From: Knoellia flava TL1
GTDB lineage: Bacteria; Actinomycetota; Actinomycetes; Actinomycetales; Dermatophilaceae
Direction: 5' to 3'
DNA: 64,000 nt
NCBI RefSeq assembly: GCF_000768675.1
Contig: NZ_AVPI01000014.1
Span: 18,577-82,576, forward strand
The translations under genes were made by a program, and so were the position numbers. Positions 24,784 to 33,355 of this stretch are shown here, piece by piece. Each line of letters begins with the position of its first letter. Within the stretch, counting starts at the first letter, position 1. Under the pieces are notes generated by a model, which saw only the letters and a program-made list of their open reading frames with translations, made no database searches and had not been told where the DNA came from.

Positions 24784-25164
24784 ATGGCTCGCCGTATCGT
24801 CACCACGCCCGGGGCGCCGCAGTCGCCGCTCTTCGCCCAGGGCGTCCGGGTGGGGTCCCACGTCTGGGTCTCGGGGATGACCGGGCTGGACCCCGAGACG
24901 GGCGTGATGGCCGGCCCCACCATCCAGGAGCAGACCCGTCAGGCCCTCGTCAACGCGGAGCGCGTCGTCGAGGCGGCGGGTGGGTCGCGCGGAGACATCG
25001 TCGAGGTGGGCGTGCTGCTCGCGCAGCCCGAGGACTTCGCCGGCCTCAACGAGGCGTATGCCGTGCACTTCCCTGACAGCCCTCCTGCGCGCTACGTGGC
25101 CCGGCTCGGCCCCGAGCTCCCGGGGGTGCTGGTCTCGATCCGCATGACCGCGGTCATCGAGTAG
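24784..25164 (+). CDS. RidA/YjgF family enamine/imine deaminase
   Basis: 126 aa. VSGMTGLDPETG, QTRQALVNAERVVEAAGG, VEVGVLLAQPEDFAGLNEAYA and SPPARYVAR carry the family core; Arg in PPARYV is the catalytic arginine that binds the carboxylate of 2-aminoacrylate-like enamines, and the terminal VSIRMTAVIE matches the conserved acidic end. AGGAGG lies 6 nt before the second of two adjacent ATG codons, which I use as start. Probable role is detoxifying reactive enamines from PLP enzymes; paralogues with other roles exist. Confidence 0.9.
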   Translation: MARRIVTTPGAPQSPLFAQGVRVGSHVWVSGMTGLDPETGVMAGPTIQEQTRQALVNAERVVEAAGGSRGDIVEVGVLLAQPEDFAGLNEAYAVHFPDSPPARYVARLGPELPGVLVSIRMTAVIE

Positions 25165-25200
25165 CCCACGTCGCACCGGTGCAGGCCGAACACGGCCCGA

Positions 25201-25914
25201 TCAACCGGACGCGGCTGCTGAGGTGTCGGTGCAGAGGACTCCGCGGTTGCCCTCCTGGTCGGCGAGCACGGTGAGGCCGGGCGACGCGCTGTCGTCGACG
25301 ACCTTCGCCCCGGCGGCGACGGCCGCCTCGATGCGCTCCGCCACGACCTCGGGGGCGACGTAGACCTCGACGTGGAACCGCTGCCCGGCTGGCTCGTCCC
25401 CGTCGGCGTCCACGTCGCCGAACCAGAGGTTGGGCACGCGCACCGTCGCGTCGCGGACCTCGTCGCTCGGCGTCCCGCGCCCCTGCGCCGAGGCGTCCCC
25501 GGTGAGCAGGGCCGCCCACACCGGCGCGACCGTCGCCGACTTCGCGACATCCAGGCCGAGCTCGACCTCGCTCACGGCGGTGGGGTCGGCCCGAAGACCC
25601 TGAGCGGCCGCGACGTCGCTGACCCGCCGCGCGAGGTCGACGTCCTGCTGGGTCACCCACTCGACGACGTGCTCGGTGCCCTCGTCGTCGCGGTAGACCG
25701 CGTCGACGGTGACGAGCTCGAGGTCGACGTGCCCGGAACCGATGCGCACTCGCGGATGGTGGCCGACCTCGTCACCCTCCTGGCCCACCGCGGCGACCAA
25801 CCGCGCGGCCGCCCCGAAGTCGTCGACGAGGAAGCGGGCGTGCAGCCCCTGCGCGAGCTTGCGCCAGTCGGCCAGCCCGGCCTCGGCGATCTGGGGTCCC
25901 CTCAGCATGTCCAT
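25201..25914 (-). CDS. Fusion of pterin-carbinolamine dehydratase-like and VOC (glyoxalase-fold) domains
   Basis: 237 aa in two parts. Residues ~10-105 resemble 4a-hydroxytetrahydrobiopterin dehydratase (PCD/PhhB): LHARFLVDDFGAAARLVAAV, EVGHHPRVRIG with the paired His residues, and WVTQQDVDLARRVSD. Residues ~115-237 resemble a vicinal-oxygen-chelate half: VWAALLTGDASAQG, PNLWFGDVDADGDEPAGQRF, HVEVYVAPEVVAERIEAAV and GLTVLADQEGN. The combination recurs in actinobacteria. No aromatic amino acid hydroxylase is nearby, so a pterin role is not supported by context and the substrate is unknown. Confidence 0.8.
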   Translation of the reverse strand: MDMLRGPQIAEAGLADWRKLAQGLHARFLVDDFGAAARLVAAVGQEGDEVGHHPRVRIGSGHVDLELVTVDAVYRDDEGTEHVVEWVTQQDVDLARRVSDVAAAQGLRADPTAVSEVELGLDVAKSATVAPVWAALLTGDASAQGRGTPSDEVRDATVRVPNLWFGDVDADGDEPAGQRFHVEVYVAPEVVAERIEAAVAAGAKVVDDSASPGLTVLADQEGNRGVLCTDTSAAASG

Positions 25915-25969
25915 GCCTCGCGAACCTACTCGTTCTACGGCCCTGCCGACGGTGACTCGGGCGACCGCC

Positions 25970-27292
25970 TCAGACGGCGTCGAGGCCGAACCCCCCTGCT
26001 CGGAATGCCTCGACGAAGAGGGCGTGGTCGGTGCGGACCTGCGCGGCGTACTCCATCCCTCTGGCGGCCACCCACTCGCAGAACTCGGTCCGCCCGCCCT
26101 CGACCGACGCCGCCACCGCCTCCTCGACCTGGAAGTCGACGAGGTCCTGGTGGCTGTCCTCGTCGGAGGCGCAGTGGATCTTGGCCGTCGCCTGCCCGAG
26201 CTGCCTCACGACGACGCCGATCTCGTCGGGCTCGGTGAGGTCGGCCCACGGCAGGTCGACCTCGTAGGGGGAGATCTCGGACACGACGTACCCGACCCCG
26301 TCGATCGTCGTGTGCCCGAGCAGCGAGTCGGTGTGCGCCTGCAGCGCCCGCTGGCTCACGACGGTCCGGTGGGCCTCGTGCTCGAACGCCGCCTCGATCG
26401 CCTCGCTGTCGACGAACCGGCTCAGTGCGGGGACGCTCGCCTGCTTCATCTGCACGACGGCGTCGTTCTCGAGGGCCTGGCTGTGTCCCTCGAGCAGCAG
26501 GACGTAGCTGGTCTGGCCGGCGCTCCCGATGCCGTGTGTCCGCGTCGACGCGACGTCGCGCACGTCGTAGAAGACCGGGATGTGGCTGCGCTTGTCCTCG
26601 GGGACCGTGGGCAGGTAGCGCTCGAACGCATCGAGGACCTTCGCCCGGTCCGCCTTCGAGAGGCGGCGTCGGCCGTCGCCCTCTGTGAAGACACGCTGGT
26701 GGTCCTCGACGACGGTCATCGAGTCGAGCAGGTCGACGCGGCGTGTCTCGCGCGCCCGGTGCAGGACGTCGAGGACCGGGCCCTTGGCGTTGTCGAGAAG
26801 CAGTGCGAACTCGGTGTCGTCCGGGGTGTCGAGGTAGTGGTTGACCTGGCGGAGGTAGGCCCGCACGTAGGCCTCCACCAGGCCGCGCACCTTTTCGTCA
26901 GGCAGCGCCTTCTGCCATGCGACCAGCGCCAGCGACGCCGCGAACCGCAGCAGGTCCCACGTGTAGTGACCGACATAGGCCTCGTCGAAGTCGTTGACGT
27001 CGAAGACGAGGCGCCCGGCCGAGTCGAGGTAGGTCCCGAAGTTCTCGACGTGCAGGTCACCGTGCACCCAGATCCGCGACGACCGCTCGTCGACCCACGG
27101 CGCCTCGAGCCGGGTGACGTCGCGGTAGAAGAGCGGAGCCGAGCCGCGGTAGAAGGAGTGCGGGTCGTGAGCCATGCTGCGGAACTTCGTCCGGTATGCC
27201 GTCGGCACCCGCTCCATCCCCTCGGCGAAGGCGTCTCGCAGCACGTCCACGACGACACGGGTGCGCGCGCTGTCCGACCGGCTCGGCGACAT
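25970..27292 (-). CDS. DUF2252 family protein, kinase-like fold
   Basis: 440 aa. SFYRGSAPLFYRDV, WVHGDLHVENFGTY and FDVNDFDEAYVGHYTWDLLR are the diagnostic DUF2252 motifs; HGDLHxxNFG and the following D-x-N-D-F-D resemble the catalytic loop and metal-binding Asp of aminoglycoside-phosphotransferase-type kinases. ISPYEVDLPWADL and TAKIHCASDED near the C-terminus are also conserved. Substrate not known. ATG at 27292 with homology beginning about residue 20. Confidence 0.87.
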   Translation of the reverse strand: MSPSRSDSARTRVVVDVLRDAFAEGMERVPTAYRTKFRSMAHDPHSFYRGSAPLFYRDVTRLEAPWVDERSSRIWVHGDLHVENFGTYLDSAGRLVFDVNDFDEAYVGHYTWDLLRFAASLALVAWQKALPDEKVRGLVEAYVRAYLRQVNHYLDTPDDTEFALLLDNAKGPVLDVLHRARETRRVDLLDSMTVVEDHQRVFTEGDGRRRLSKADRAKVLDAFERYLPTVPEDKRSHIPVFYDVRDVASTRTHGIGSAGQTSYVLLLEGHSQALENDAVVQMKQASVPALSRFVDSEAIEAAFEHEAHRTVVSQRALQAHTDSLLGHTTIDGVGYVVSEISPYEVDLPWADLTEPDEIGVVVRQLGQATAKIHCASDEDSHQDLVDFQVEEAVAASVEGGRTEFCEWVAARGMEYAAQVRTDHALFVEAFRAGGFGLDAV

Positions 27293-27344
27293 GGCTGGAC
27301 CCTAGACCCGCGCGACCCCTCGGGTGCGGGTCACGCGGGACCAG

Positions 27345-28166
27345 TCAGAGCCCGAGGAGCTCCTCGCTGCGCTCCCAGAGCCGTGTCGCCGCGGACGCGT
27401 CGTGGACGATGGGGTTGACCGGCGCCTCACGGTTGTCGACGTAGTAGGACCCCGACCGCCACGTCCGGCCGGCCGTCCCGTCGGCGAGCCAGGTGAGGCG
27501 GCCACCGCCGGTCTCGACGCTCGTGAGCAGCCGCGAGAGCGGCGTCCGCCAGACCACGCGCATCATGCTGGTCGTGTCGCTCGCGAAGTTCGTGCGGATG
27601 ACGCCGGGGTGGAACGCCGCGGCCCGCAGGCCCTGACGGTGGAAGCGACGGTGCAGTTCGACCGTGAAGAGCGCATTGGCCAGCTTGGCGGCGCCGTAGG
27701 CCTTCGTGGCGGTCCACGTCCCGGTGGGACCCAGGTCGTCCTGGCCGAGCCTGCCCGAGAGCAGGTGTGCCCGGCTCGACGTCTGGATCACCGATGCGCC
27801 GCTCTCGAGCAGCCGGTCGCGCAGGAGGGCGGTAAGCAGGAAGGGTGCCAGGTGGTTGACCTGGAGCGTCTTGTCGAAGCCGTCCGTCGTCGTCTCGCGC
27901 CCGAACGTCCCGCCGGCGTTGTTGGCGAGCACGTCGATCCGCGGGTGGTTCGCGAGCAGCTTCTCGGCTAGCCCGCGCACCTGGTCGAGGTCGGCGAAGT
28001 CCGCGACGTGGCCCGGGACGCCGAGGTCGTCCGCGACCCGTCGGGTCTTCTCCGGCGACCGCCCGACGATGACGACGTCGTGTCCCCTGGCACGCAGCTG
28101 CCGGGCCGAGGCCGCGCCGATGCCGTCGCTCGCGCCCGTGAGGACGATGGTGCGCTTGTCGCTCAT
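27345..28166 (-). CDS. Short-chain dehydrogenase/reductase
   Basis: 273 aa Rossmann-fold oxidoreductase. TGASDGIGAASARQL is the cofactor-binding loop, HVADFADLDQV the strand with the adenine-binding Asp, NNAGGTFG the structural motif, SSRAHLL carries the catalytic Ser region and KAYGAAKLANALF supplies Tyr-x-x-x-Lys. It resembles the retinol dehydrogenase/WW-oxidoreductase-like branch. Start at MSDKRTIV; the open frame extends 74 codons upstream without homology. Substrate unknown. Confidence 0.9.
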   Translation of the reverse strand: MSDKRTIVLTGASDGIGAASARQLRARGHDVVIVGRSPEKTRRVADDLGVPGHVADFADLDQVRGLAEKLLANHPRIDVLANNAGGTFGRETTTDGFDKTLQVNHLAPFLLTALLRDRLLESGASVIQTSSRAHLLSGRLGQDDLGPTGTWTATKAYGAAKLANALFTVELHRRFHRQGLRAAAFHPGVIRTNFASDTTSMMRVVWRTPLSRLLTSVETGGGRLTWLADGTAGRTWRSGSYYVDNREAPVNPIVHDASAATRLWERSEELLGL

Positions 28167-28287
28167 GCCGGCTCCTGCGCTGCGGTGGTCGGACCGTGAC
28201 CCGTCGGACCCCCCGACTCTGTCACGAGCGAGGACGGGTGCCTCACCCCGCGTGGAACCTTCCTTCGCGACGACGCGTCGAAGCAGC

Positions 28288-28758
28288 ATGAGAAGCCGTG
28301 TCGTGCTGCTCGTCGTCGCGACGGTCGTCGCGCTCGTGGGCCTTGGATCCGCGTATGCCGTGTCGCGCGCCCTCGACCGTGCCCCCACCGAGGATGCCGG
28401 TTGGGTCGACTCTCTGGACGAGGTTCAGGGGGAGTGGGTGTCGAGCACTGGCTTCGCGCGGGACGGCTCGACGCCGTGGGCCCTTCCGATCCGCCTGAGC
28501 ATCGTCGGTGAGAGGGTGAGCCTCAACGCCGGCTGCAACACGATGGCCGTGCATGCGTCGGTGGACGACCACCGGCTCCGTCCCTCCGGGCAGCATTCCA
28601 TGACGGCCATGGACTGCGCTCCCGCGGCCGAGGCGAGGGACCGCTGGGTGGCAGGCCTCGTCTTCGGGGGTCCACAGGTGTCGCTCAAGGGCTCGACGGA
28701 GGGCCGGATGCTCGCCCTCGACTCCGACGAGGGCTGGATCGGCTTCGTCCCTCGCTGA
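28288..28758 (+). CDS. Membrane-anchored META/HslJ-like domain protein
   Basis: 156 aa. MRSRVVLLVVATVVALVGLG is a signal anchor or uncleaved signal peptide. The extracellular part has LDEVQGEWVSSTGF, VSLNAGCNTMAVHASVDDHRL and MTAMDCAPAAEARDRWVAGL, the pattern of META domains (GCN ... MTxMxC), in which the two Cys may pair. META proteins are linked to envelope stress; a specific function cannot be assigned. Divergent from the SDR gene. Confidence 0.8.
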   Translation: MRSRVVLLVVATVVALVGLGSAYAVSRALDRAPTEDAGWVDSLDEVQGEWVSSTGFARDGSTPWALPIRLSIVGERVSLNAGCNTMAVHASVDDHRLRPSGQHSMTAMDCAPAAEARDRWVAGLVFGGPQVSLKGSTEGRMLALDSDEGWIGFVPR

Positions 28759-28881
28759 CCGGCCCCCGCCGACCGGTTGGCGCTGAGCCGATGCTGCCAC
28801 CCGGGCTGCGCGGGCCCATGCCTGCGGGAAGGCCGAGGGCGAACCCACCGCACTGTCCCCGCCGTGGGACATGCTGGGCCC

Positions 28882-29103
28882 ATGGCGATCCGCAGCGGGA
28901 GCAAGGTCAAGTGGAAGTGGGGCTCGTCGTGGGCGGAGGGGACGGTCTCGGAGGTCCACCACGACTCGGTGACGCGCACGACCCAGGGCGAAGAGGTCAC
29001 GCGCAACGGCAGCGATGACGACCCGGCATACGTCATCCGCCAGGACGACGACACGGTCGTCCTCAAGCTGGCGAGCGAGGTGCAGCGGGCGGACGGCGAC
29101 TGA
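28882..29103 (+). CDS. Small TUDOR-like protein (DUF2945 / hypervirulence-associated family)
   Basis: 73 aa. FIRST core is RSGSKVKWKWGSSWAEGTVSEV, here noted as KVKWKWGSSWAEGTV, then TRTTQGEEVTRNGSDDDPAYVI and VVLKLASEV: the small beta-barrel of the DUF2945/HVA1 TUDOR family. Such proteins occur widely in soil bacteria; no function is established. Its stop is 3 nt before the DNA glycosylase start, so they probably share a transcript, which may hint at a nucleic-acid-related role. Confidence 0.85.
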   Translation: MAIRSGSKVKWKWGSSWAEGTVSEVHHDSVTRTTQGEEVTRNGSDDDPAYVIRQDDDTVVLKLASEVQRADGD

Positions 29104-29106
29104 CCC

Positions 29107-29946
29107 GTGGCCGAGGGTCACGCCGTCCACGGCATGGCGCGGCGCCTGCGGCAGCTCGTGGGTGCGCCGGTCCGGTCGCGCTCCCCGAACGGCCAGCTCG
29201 ACGCCGGCCTCTTCGACGAGCGGGTCGTCGCCGACGCGCAGGCGGTCGGCAAGCACCTGCTCGTCAGTGCCGTCGACGTGCCGCTCAGCGTGCACCTCCA
29301 CCTCGCGATGGACGGCGGCGTCTCGGTGCGTCGTCACCAGCGGGTCCTCGAGGGCGACTACCCACGCACCGAGCCGCCGGTCCACGGCAACGTCGCCTGG
29401 CGTCTGCTGTCGGCGACCCACCTCGCCGAGGTCACCGACCCCGCGGTCTGTGAGCTGCTCGACGAGGACGGCGTCCTCGCGCTGCGCGCCCGGCTCGGGC
29501 CCGACCCGCTGCGCGACGACGCCGAGCCCGACCTCGCCCGGCGACGGGTCCAGAGCTCCCGCAGGCCGATCGGCGCGCTCATCATCGACCAGAAGGTCAT
29601 TGCGGGCATCGGCAACGTCTATCGCGCCGAGCTCCTGCACCGCGCCCGGCTCAACCCCTTCACGCCCGGGCGCGACGTCGACGACGAGACCTTCGAGGCG
29701 ATCTGGCAGGACGCCGTCGACCTCATGACGATCGGGCTCGGCGCCGGCTGGATCGTCACCGACCCGCGGCAGGTCGCCGCGGTGCGCGAGGCCCTCGTCC
29801 GCGGCGAGACCGTGCCCCGCGGCCCGAAGCGGTATGCCGTCTACGGCCGAGCGGGCAAGCCGTGCCACGTGTGCGGCACGACCGTCCGCGCCGAGCGGAT
29901 GGGCCTCCAACGACTCTTCTGGTGCCCGGGCTGCCAGCACTCCTGA
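29107..29946 (+). CDS. Fpg/Nei family DNA glycosylase with non-canonical second residue
   Basis: 279 aa base-excision repair glycosylase/AP lyase. GTG start gives VAEGHAVHGMARRL where the family has M-P-E-G: the catalytic Pro2 is replaced by Ala, while Glu3 and Gly4 remain. The Nei-type lysine loop is AVGKHLLV, the H2TH region is KVIAGIGNVYRAELL, and the C-terminal zinc finger CHVCG ... WCPGC is intact. Either the N-terminal amine of Ala serves as nucleophile (mammalian NEIL3 uses Val2) or lyase activity is altered. No other in-frame start would restore Pro. Neighbours: TUDOR-like gene 3 nt upstream. Confidence 0.9.
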   Translation: MAEGHAVHGMARRLRQLVGAPVRSRSPNGQLDAGLFDERVVADAQAVGKHLLVSAVDVPLSVHLHLAMDGGVSVRRHQRVLEGDYPRTEPPVHGNVAWRLLSATHLAEVTDPAVCELLDEDGVLALRARLGPDPLRDDAEPDLARRRVQSSRRPIGALIIDQKVIAGIGNVYRAELLHRARLNPFTPGRDVDDETFEAIWQDAVDLMTIGLGAGWIVTDPRQVAAVREALVRGETVPRGPKRYAVYGRAGKPCHVCGTTVRAERMGLQRLFWCPGCQHS

Positions 29947-29962
29947 GCCCGGAGCAGGCACG

Positions 29963-30493
29963 ATGGGCCGCATGCAGTCCCTCGAGCTGCTCCTCGACGA
30001 CGACACCGACGCGACCGTGCGCGCCGAGTGGACGGTCCTGCGCGACGCCGGGTTGCCGAGCCAGGCCGACCACACCGGTGTCTCGAACGCGCCGCACGTC
30101 ACCCTCCTCGTCACCGAGCACCTGCCCACGGCCGACGACGACCTCGCGTCGGAGCTCGGGCCGATGCTCCCGCTGCGGGTGCGGCTCGGCCCGGTCGTCG
30201 CGTTCCCCGGGCGGCGGCTCGTCCTCGCCCGGCTCGTCCTCGTCGACGAGCCGCTGCTGCGGATGCACGCCGCGGCGCTCGGTCGCAGCGGCGCCTCGGC
30301 CACCCCGCTCACCGCGAACGGCAGGTGGGTGCCGCACGTGACGCTCGCACGCGGCATACCGGAGGAGGACGCGGCGCGCGCGCTCGCGCTGCGGTGGGCG
30401 CCCGACCTCGCAGGAACCGTGACGCAAGTGCGCCGGTGGGACAGCACCGCACGACAGACGTTCGCCGTCGCGGCCGCGAGGACGCAGGCGTGA
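29963..30493 (+). CDS. 2'-5' RNA ligase / cyclic phosphodiesterase superfamily protein
   Basis: 176 aa with the two H-x-T motifs that define the 2H phosphoesterase superfamily: APHVTLLV in the N-terminal half and VPHVTLARG in the C-terminal half. SLELLLDDDTDATVRAEW opens the fold. Typical substrates are 2',3'-cyclic phosphates or 2'-5' linkages in RNA; the physiological one is unknown. A GGAG lies 8 nt before the ATG at 29963 (a second ATG at 29972 is possible). Its stop overlaps the next GTG by 4 nt. Confidence 0.87.
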   Translation: MGRMQSLELLLDDDTDATVRAEWTVLRDAGLPSQADHTGVSNAPHVTLLVTEHLPTADDDLASELGPMLPLRVRLGPVVAFPGRRLVLARLVLVDEPLLRMHAAALGRSGASATPLTANGRWVPHVTLARGIPEEDAARALALRWAPDLAGTVTQVRRWDSTARQTFAVAAARTQA

Positions 30494-31998
30494 CCGGCGC
30501 ACACCCCGCGACAGAAAGGCCCGTCGGTCCGCGCCTCGCCGCTGCCCTCGTCTTCGGGAGCAGCGGCGCCGTCCTCGTCGTCGAGCTCGTGTCCCTCCGG
30601 CTGCTCGCGCCCTACCTCGGGCTCACCCTCGAGACGAGCACCCTCGTCATCGGCATCGCGCTCGCGGCGATCGCCCTCGGCTCCTGGCTCGGCGGGCGGG
30701 CGGCCGACTCGACCGATCCGCGGCGGCTGCTCGCACCGCTGCTCGCCGTCTCGGGGATCGCCGTCTCGCTCATGCCCGTCCTCGTCCGCGGCGTCGGCGA
30801 GGTCGCCGGTGCGGGAGTCTTCCTCTTCGGCGCGCTCGCGATCCTCGTGCCGGGTGCGCTCCTCTCGGGCGTCTCGCCGATCGTCGCCAAGCTCCGGCTC
30901 TCCGACCTGTCCGACACCGGCAGCGTCGTCGGCGGGCTCTCGGGCATCGGCACCCTCGGCGCGATCGCGGGCACCGTGCTCACCGGCTTCGTCTTCGTCT
31001 CGGCCTTCCCGGTCAGCGCGCTGCTCGTCGGGCTGGGGGTGCTGCTCGTCCTCGCCGCCGTGGCCCTCGAGACCCACCTGCGCCGCGGCGCACGTCGCGC
31101 CCTGCCCGCCCTCCTGCTGCTGCCCGGTGGTCTCGGGGCCGCGTGGGGCCCGGGAAGCTGCGACGTCGAGACGGTTTACCACTGCGCCGACGTCGTGGCC
31201 GACGAGGCCCGGCCCGGTGGGCGGTTGCTCGTCCTCGACGGCATCCGCCACTCCTACGTCGACCTCGACGACCCGACGCACCTCGAGTTCGACTACGTCG
31301 GTGCCCTCGCCGCCGTCGCAGACACGGTCAGGCCCGCGAAGGTGCCGCTCACGGCATACCACCTCGGCGGGGGAGGCCTCACGCTCCCGCGCTACCTCGC
31401 GACGACCCGGCCCGGCACGACGAGCGTCGTCTCGGAGATCGACGCGGGGGTGCTCGAGGTGGACGTCGAGCGCCTCGGTCTCGTCACCGGTCCGCGGCTC
31501 GACGTGCGGGTCGAGGACGGCCGGCTCGGGCTGCGCCGGATCCGCGACGGGTCGCAGGACCTCGTCGTCGGGGATGCCTTCGGCGGGCTCAGCATCCCGT
31601 GGCACCTCACGACCCGCGAGGCGCTCACCGACGTGCGCCGCGTCCTCGCCGACGACGGCACGTATGCCGCCAACCTCATCGACTTCGGGCCGCTCGCCTT
31701 CGCGCGGGCCGAGCTCGCGACCCTGCGGTCGGTCTTCGACCACGTCGTCCTCGCGGCCGATCCCGGCACCGTGGCGCGCGACCGTGACGGTGGCGGCAAC
31801 CTCGTCGCGGTTGCGTCCCAGTCCCCGGTCGACGCCGCCGCACTCGCGTCACGGATGGGAGGGCGCGGGCTCGACTGGCAGGTCCTCGAGGGGGCCGCCC
31901 TCGACGCGTGGATCGGGGACGCCCGAGTCCTCACCGACGACCACGCGCCGGTCGACCAGCTGCTGACGCCCTACCCGCCGCAGCCCCGTCTGCCCTGA
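30490..31998 (+). CDS. Fused membrane-transporter/spermidine-synthase-like protein
   Basis: 502 aa. The N-terminal ~200 residues contain six or so helices (LAAALVFGSSGAVLVVELVSL, LVIGIALAAIALGSWLGG, AILVPGALLSGVSPIVAK). The C-terminal half is a Rossmann methyltransferase-like polyamine-synthase domain: HLEFDYVGALAAV, YHLGGGGLTLPRYL (the nucleotide-binding glycine loop), VVSEIDAGVLEV and LVVGDAFGGLSIPWHLTT. This is the fused MFS/spermidine-synthase architecture; actual polyamine synthesis is doubtful because membrane-fused members are uncharacterised. GTGA overlap with the preceding gene. Confidence 0.87.
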   Translation: MTGAHPATERPVGPRLAAALVFGSSGAVLVVELVSLRLLAPYLGLTLETSTLVIGIALAAIALGSWLGGRAADSTDPRRLLAPLLAVSGIAVSLMPVLVRGVGEVAGAGVFLFGALAILVPGALLSGVSPIVAKLRLSDLSDTGSVVGGLSGIGTLGAIAGTVLTGFVFVSAFPVSALLVGLGVLLVLAAVALETHLRRGARRALPALLLLPGGLGAAWGPGSCDVETVYHCADVVADEARPGGRLLVLDGIRHSYVDLDDPTHLEFDYVGALAAVADTVRPAKVPLTAYHLGGGGLTLPRYLATTRPGTTSVVSEIDAGVLEVDVERLGLVTGPRLDVRVEDGRLGLRRIRDGSQDLVVGDAFGGLSIPWHLTTREALTDVRRVLADDGTYAANLIDFGPLAFARAELATLRSVFDHVVLAADPGTVARDRDGGGNLVAVASQSPVDAAALASRMGGRGLDWQVLEGAALDAWIGDARVLTDDHAPVDQLLTPYPPQPRLP

Positions 31999-32069
31999 CC
32001 GGTCGCGGTCGGTCGCGGCTGGGCGCGGAACGCGGCCGCGGTGTCGGTGGGACGGCATACGGTCGCGTC

Positions 32070-33338
32070 GTGCTCACGACGGTCGCGGTCTCGGGATACC
32101 GCTCGCTGCGGGACGTCGTCGTGCCGCTGCGCGACCTCGACGTCGTCACCGGCGCCAACGGCACCGGCAAGTCGAGCCTCTATCGCAGCCTCCGGCTCCT
32201 CGCCGGCTGCGGTCGCGGCGACGTCATCGGGACGCTCGCCCGCGAAGGTGGGCTCCAGTCCGCGCTGTGGGCCGGACCCGTCTCGCTCGACGCCGCGCGC
32301 AGACGGGGGTATGCCGTCCAGGGGACCGTGCGCAAGGGTCCGGTGAGCCTGCGGCTCGGCTTCGCGAGCGACGACTGGAGCTACCTCGTCGACCTCGGCC
32401 TCCCACAGCAGGGTGCCGACGCGGCGGGCAGCTCGGCGTTCCTGCGCGACCCCGAGATCAAGCGCGAGGTCGTGTGGTCCGGGCCGGTCATGCGACCCGG
32501 CTCGGTCGTCGCCCGGCGGCGCTGGGGGACGGTCGAGGTGCGGACCGGGGAGGGAACGGGTGCGGCGGCCCCCGACGAGTGGGAGACCGACCGCCCGGTC
32601 GGGTGGGAGTCCGACCCCGAGCCCGAGATCGACGCCGGTGTGCGACCACCGCGGGGGTGGATCCGGCTCACCCAGTCGCTGCGGCCGTGGGAGTCGATGC
32701 TCACCGAGCTCGCCGACCCCGAGCGCGCACCCGAGCTGCTCCGGGTGCGACGGCTCATCGCCGGCTGGCGCTTCTATGACGGGTTCCGCGCCGACCCCGA
32801 CGCGCCCGCCCGCCGACAGCAGGTCGGGACGCGCACCCCGGTGCTTGCCGACGACGGGTCCGACCTGGCGGCGGCACTCCAGACGATCCGCGAGAGCGGA
32901 CGCGCCGCACTCGACGCGGCGGTGGGGGACGCCTTCGACGGGGCCACCATCGAGGTGCCGGTCGTCGACGGGCGCTTCGACGTGCACCTGCACCAGCCCG
33001 GGATGCTGCGTCCGCTCGCGGCGGCGGAGCTGTCCGACGGGACGCTGCGCTACCTCTGCCTCGTGGCGGCACTGCTCACCGTCGACCCGCCACCCCTCCT
33101 CGTGCTCAACGAGCCCGAGACCTCGCTCCACCCCGACCTCCTGCCGCCGCTGGCCCGGCTCATCGCCGAGGCGTCGACCCGCAGTCAGGTCATGGTCGTC
33201 TCGCACTCGGCGACGCTCGCCCGGGCGCTCGGTGACCGGGCCACGCGAGTGACCCTCGTCAAGGACCTCGGCGAGACTTTCGTCGAGGGTCAGGGCCTGC
33301 TCACGACCCCGGCGTGGAACTGGGGCTCGCGGCGGTGA
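32070..33338 (+). CDS. RecF/AAA_21-type ATPase
   Basis: 422 aa ABC-like ATPase of the SMC/RecF group. Walker A GANGTGKSS (28-36) follows the FxGYRSL-like opening VSGYRSLRDVVVPL; the signature is ELSDGTLRYLCLVAALL, Walker B LLVLNEPETSLHPDLLPPL and the H-loop MVVSHSATLARAL. The middle (about 80-300) lacks the long coiled coil of SMC proteins. Related stand-alone ATPases act in DNA repair or phage defence, but no nuclease or TOPRIM partner is adjacent, so the role is open. GTG start at 32070 chosen because the first strand begins immediately after it. Confidence 0.85.
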   Translation: MLTTVAVSGYRSLRDVVVPLRDLDVVTGANGTGKSSLYRSLRLLAGCGRGDVIGTLAREGGLQSALWAGPVSLDAARRRGYAVQGTVRKGPVSLRLGFASDDWSYLVDLGLPQQGADAAGSSAFLRDPEIKREVVWSGPVMRPGSVVARRRWGTVEVRTGEGTGAAAPDEWETDRPVGWESDPEPEIDAGVRPPRGWIRLTQSLRPWESMLTELADPERAPELLRVRRLIAGWRFYDGFRADPDAPARRQQVGTRTPVLADDGSDLAAALQTIRESGRAALDAAVGDAFDGATIEVPVVDGRFDVHLHQPGMLRPLAAAELSDGTLRYLCLVAALLTVDPPPLLVLNEPETSLHPDLLPPLARLIAEASTRSQVMVVSHSATLARALGDRATRVTLVKDLGETFVEGQGLLTTPAWNWGSRR

Positions 33339-33355
33339 CCCAGCACAATGCCCCC

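Noticed and set aside
28243..31743. 1166-codon minus-strand open frame
   Set aside because: It lies opposite five recognisable plus-strand genes (META-like, TUDOR-like, Fpg/Nei, RNA ligase-like, spermidine-synthase-like) and is low complexity.
32070..33338. OLD-family or Gabija-type defence nuclease
   Set aside because: Only the ATPase domain is present; no TOPRIM domain or helicase partner is adjacent.
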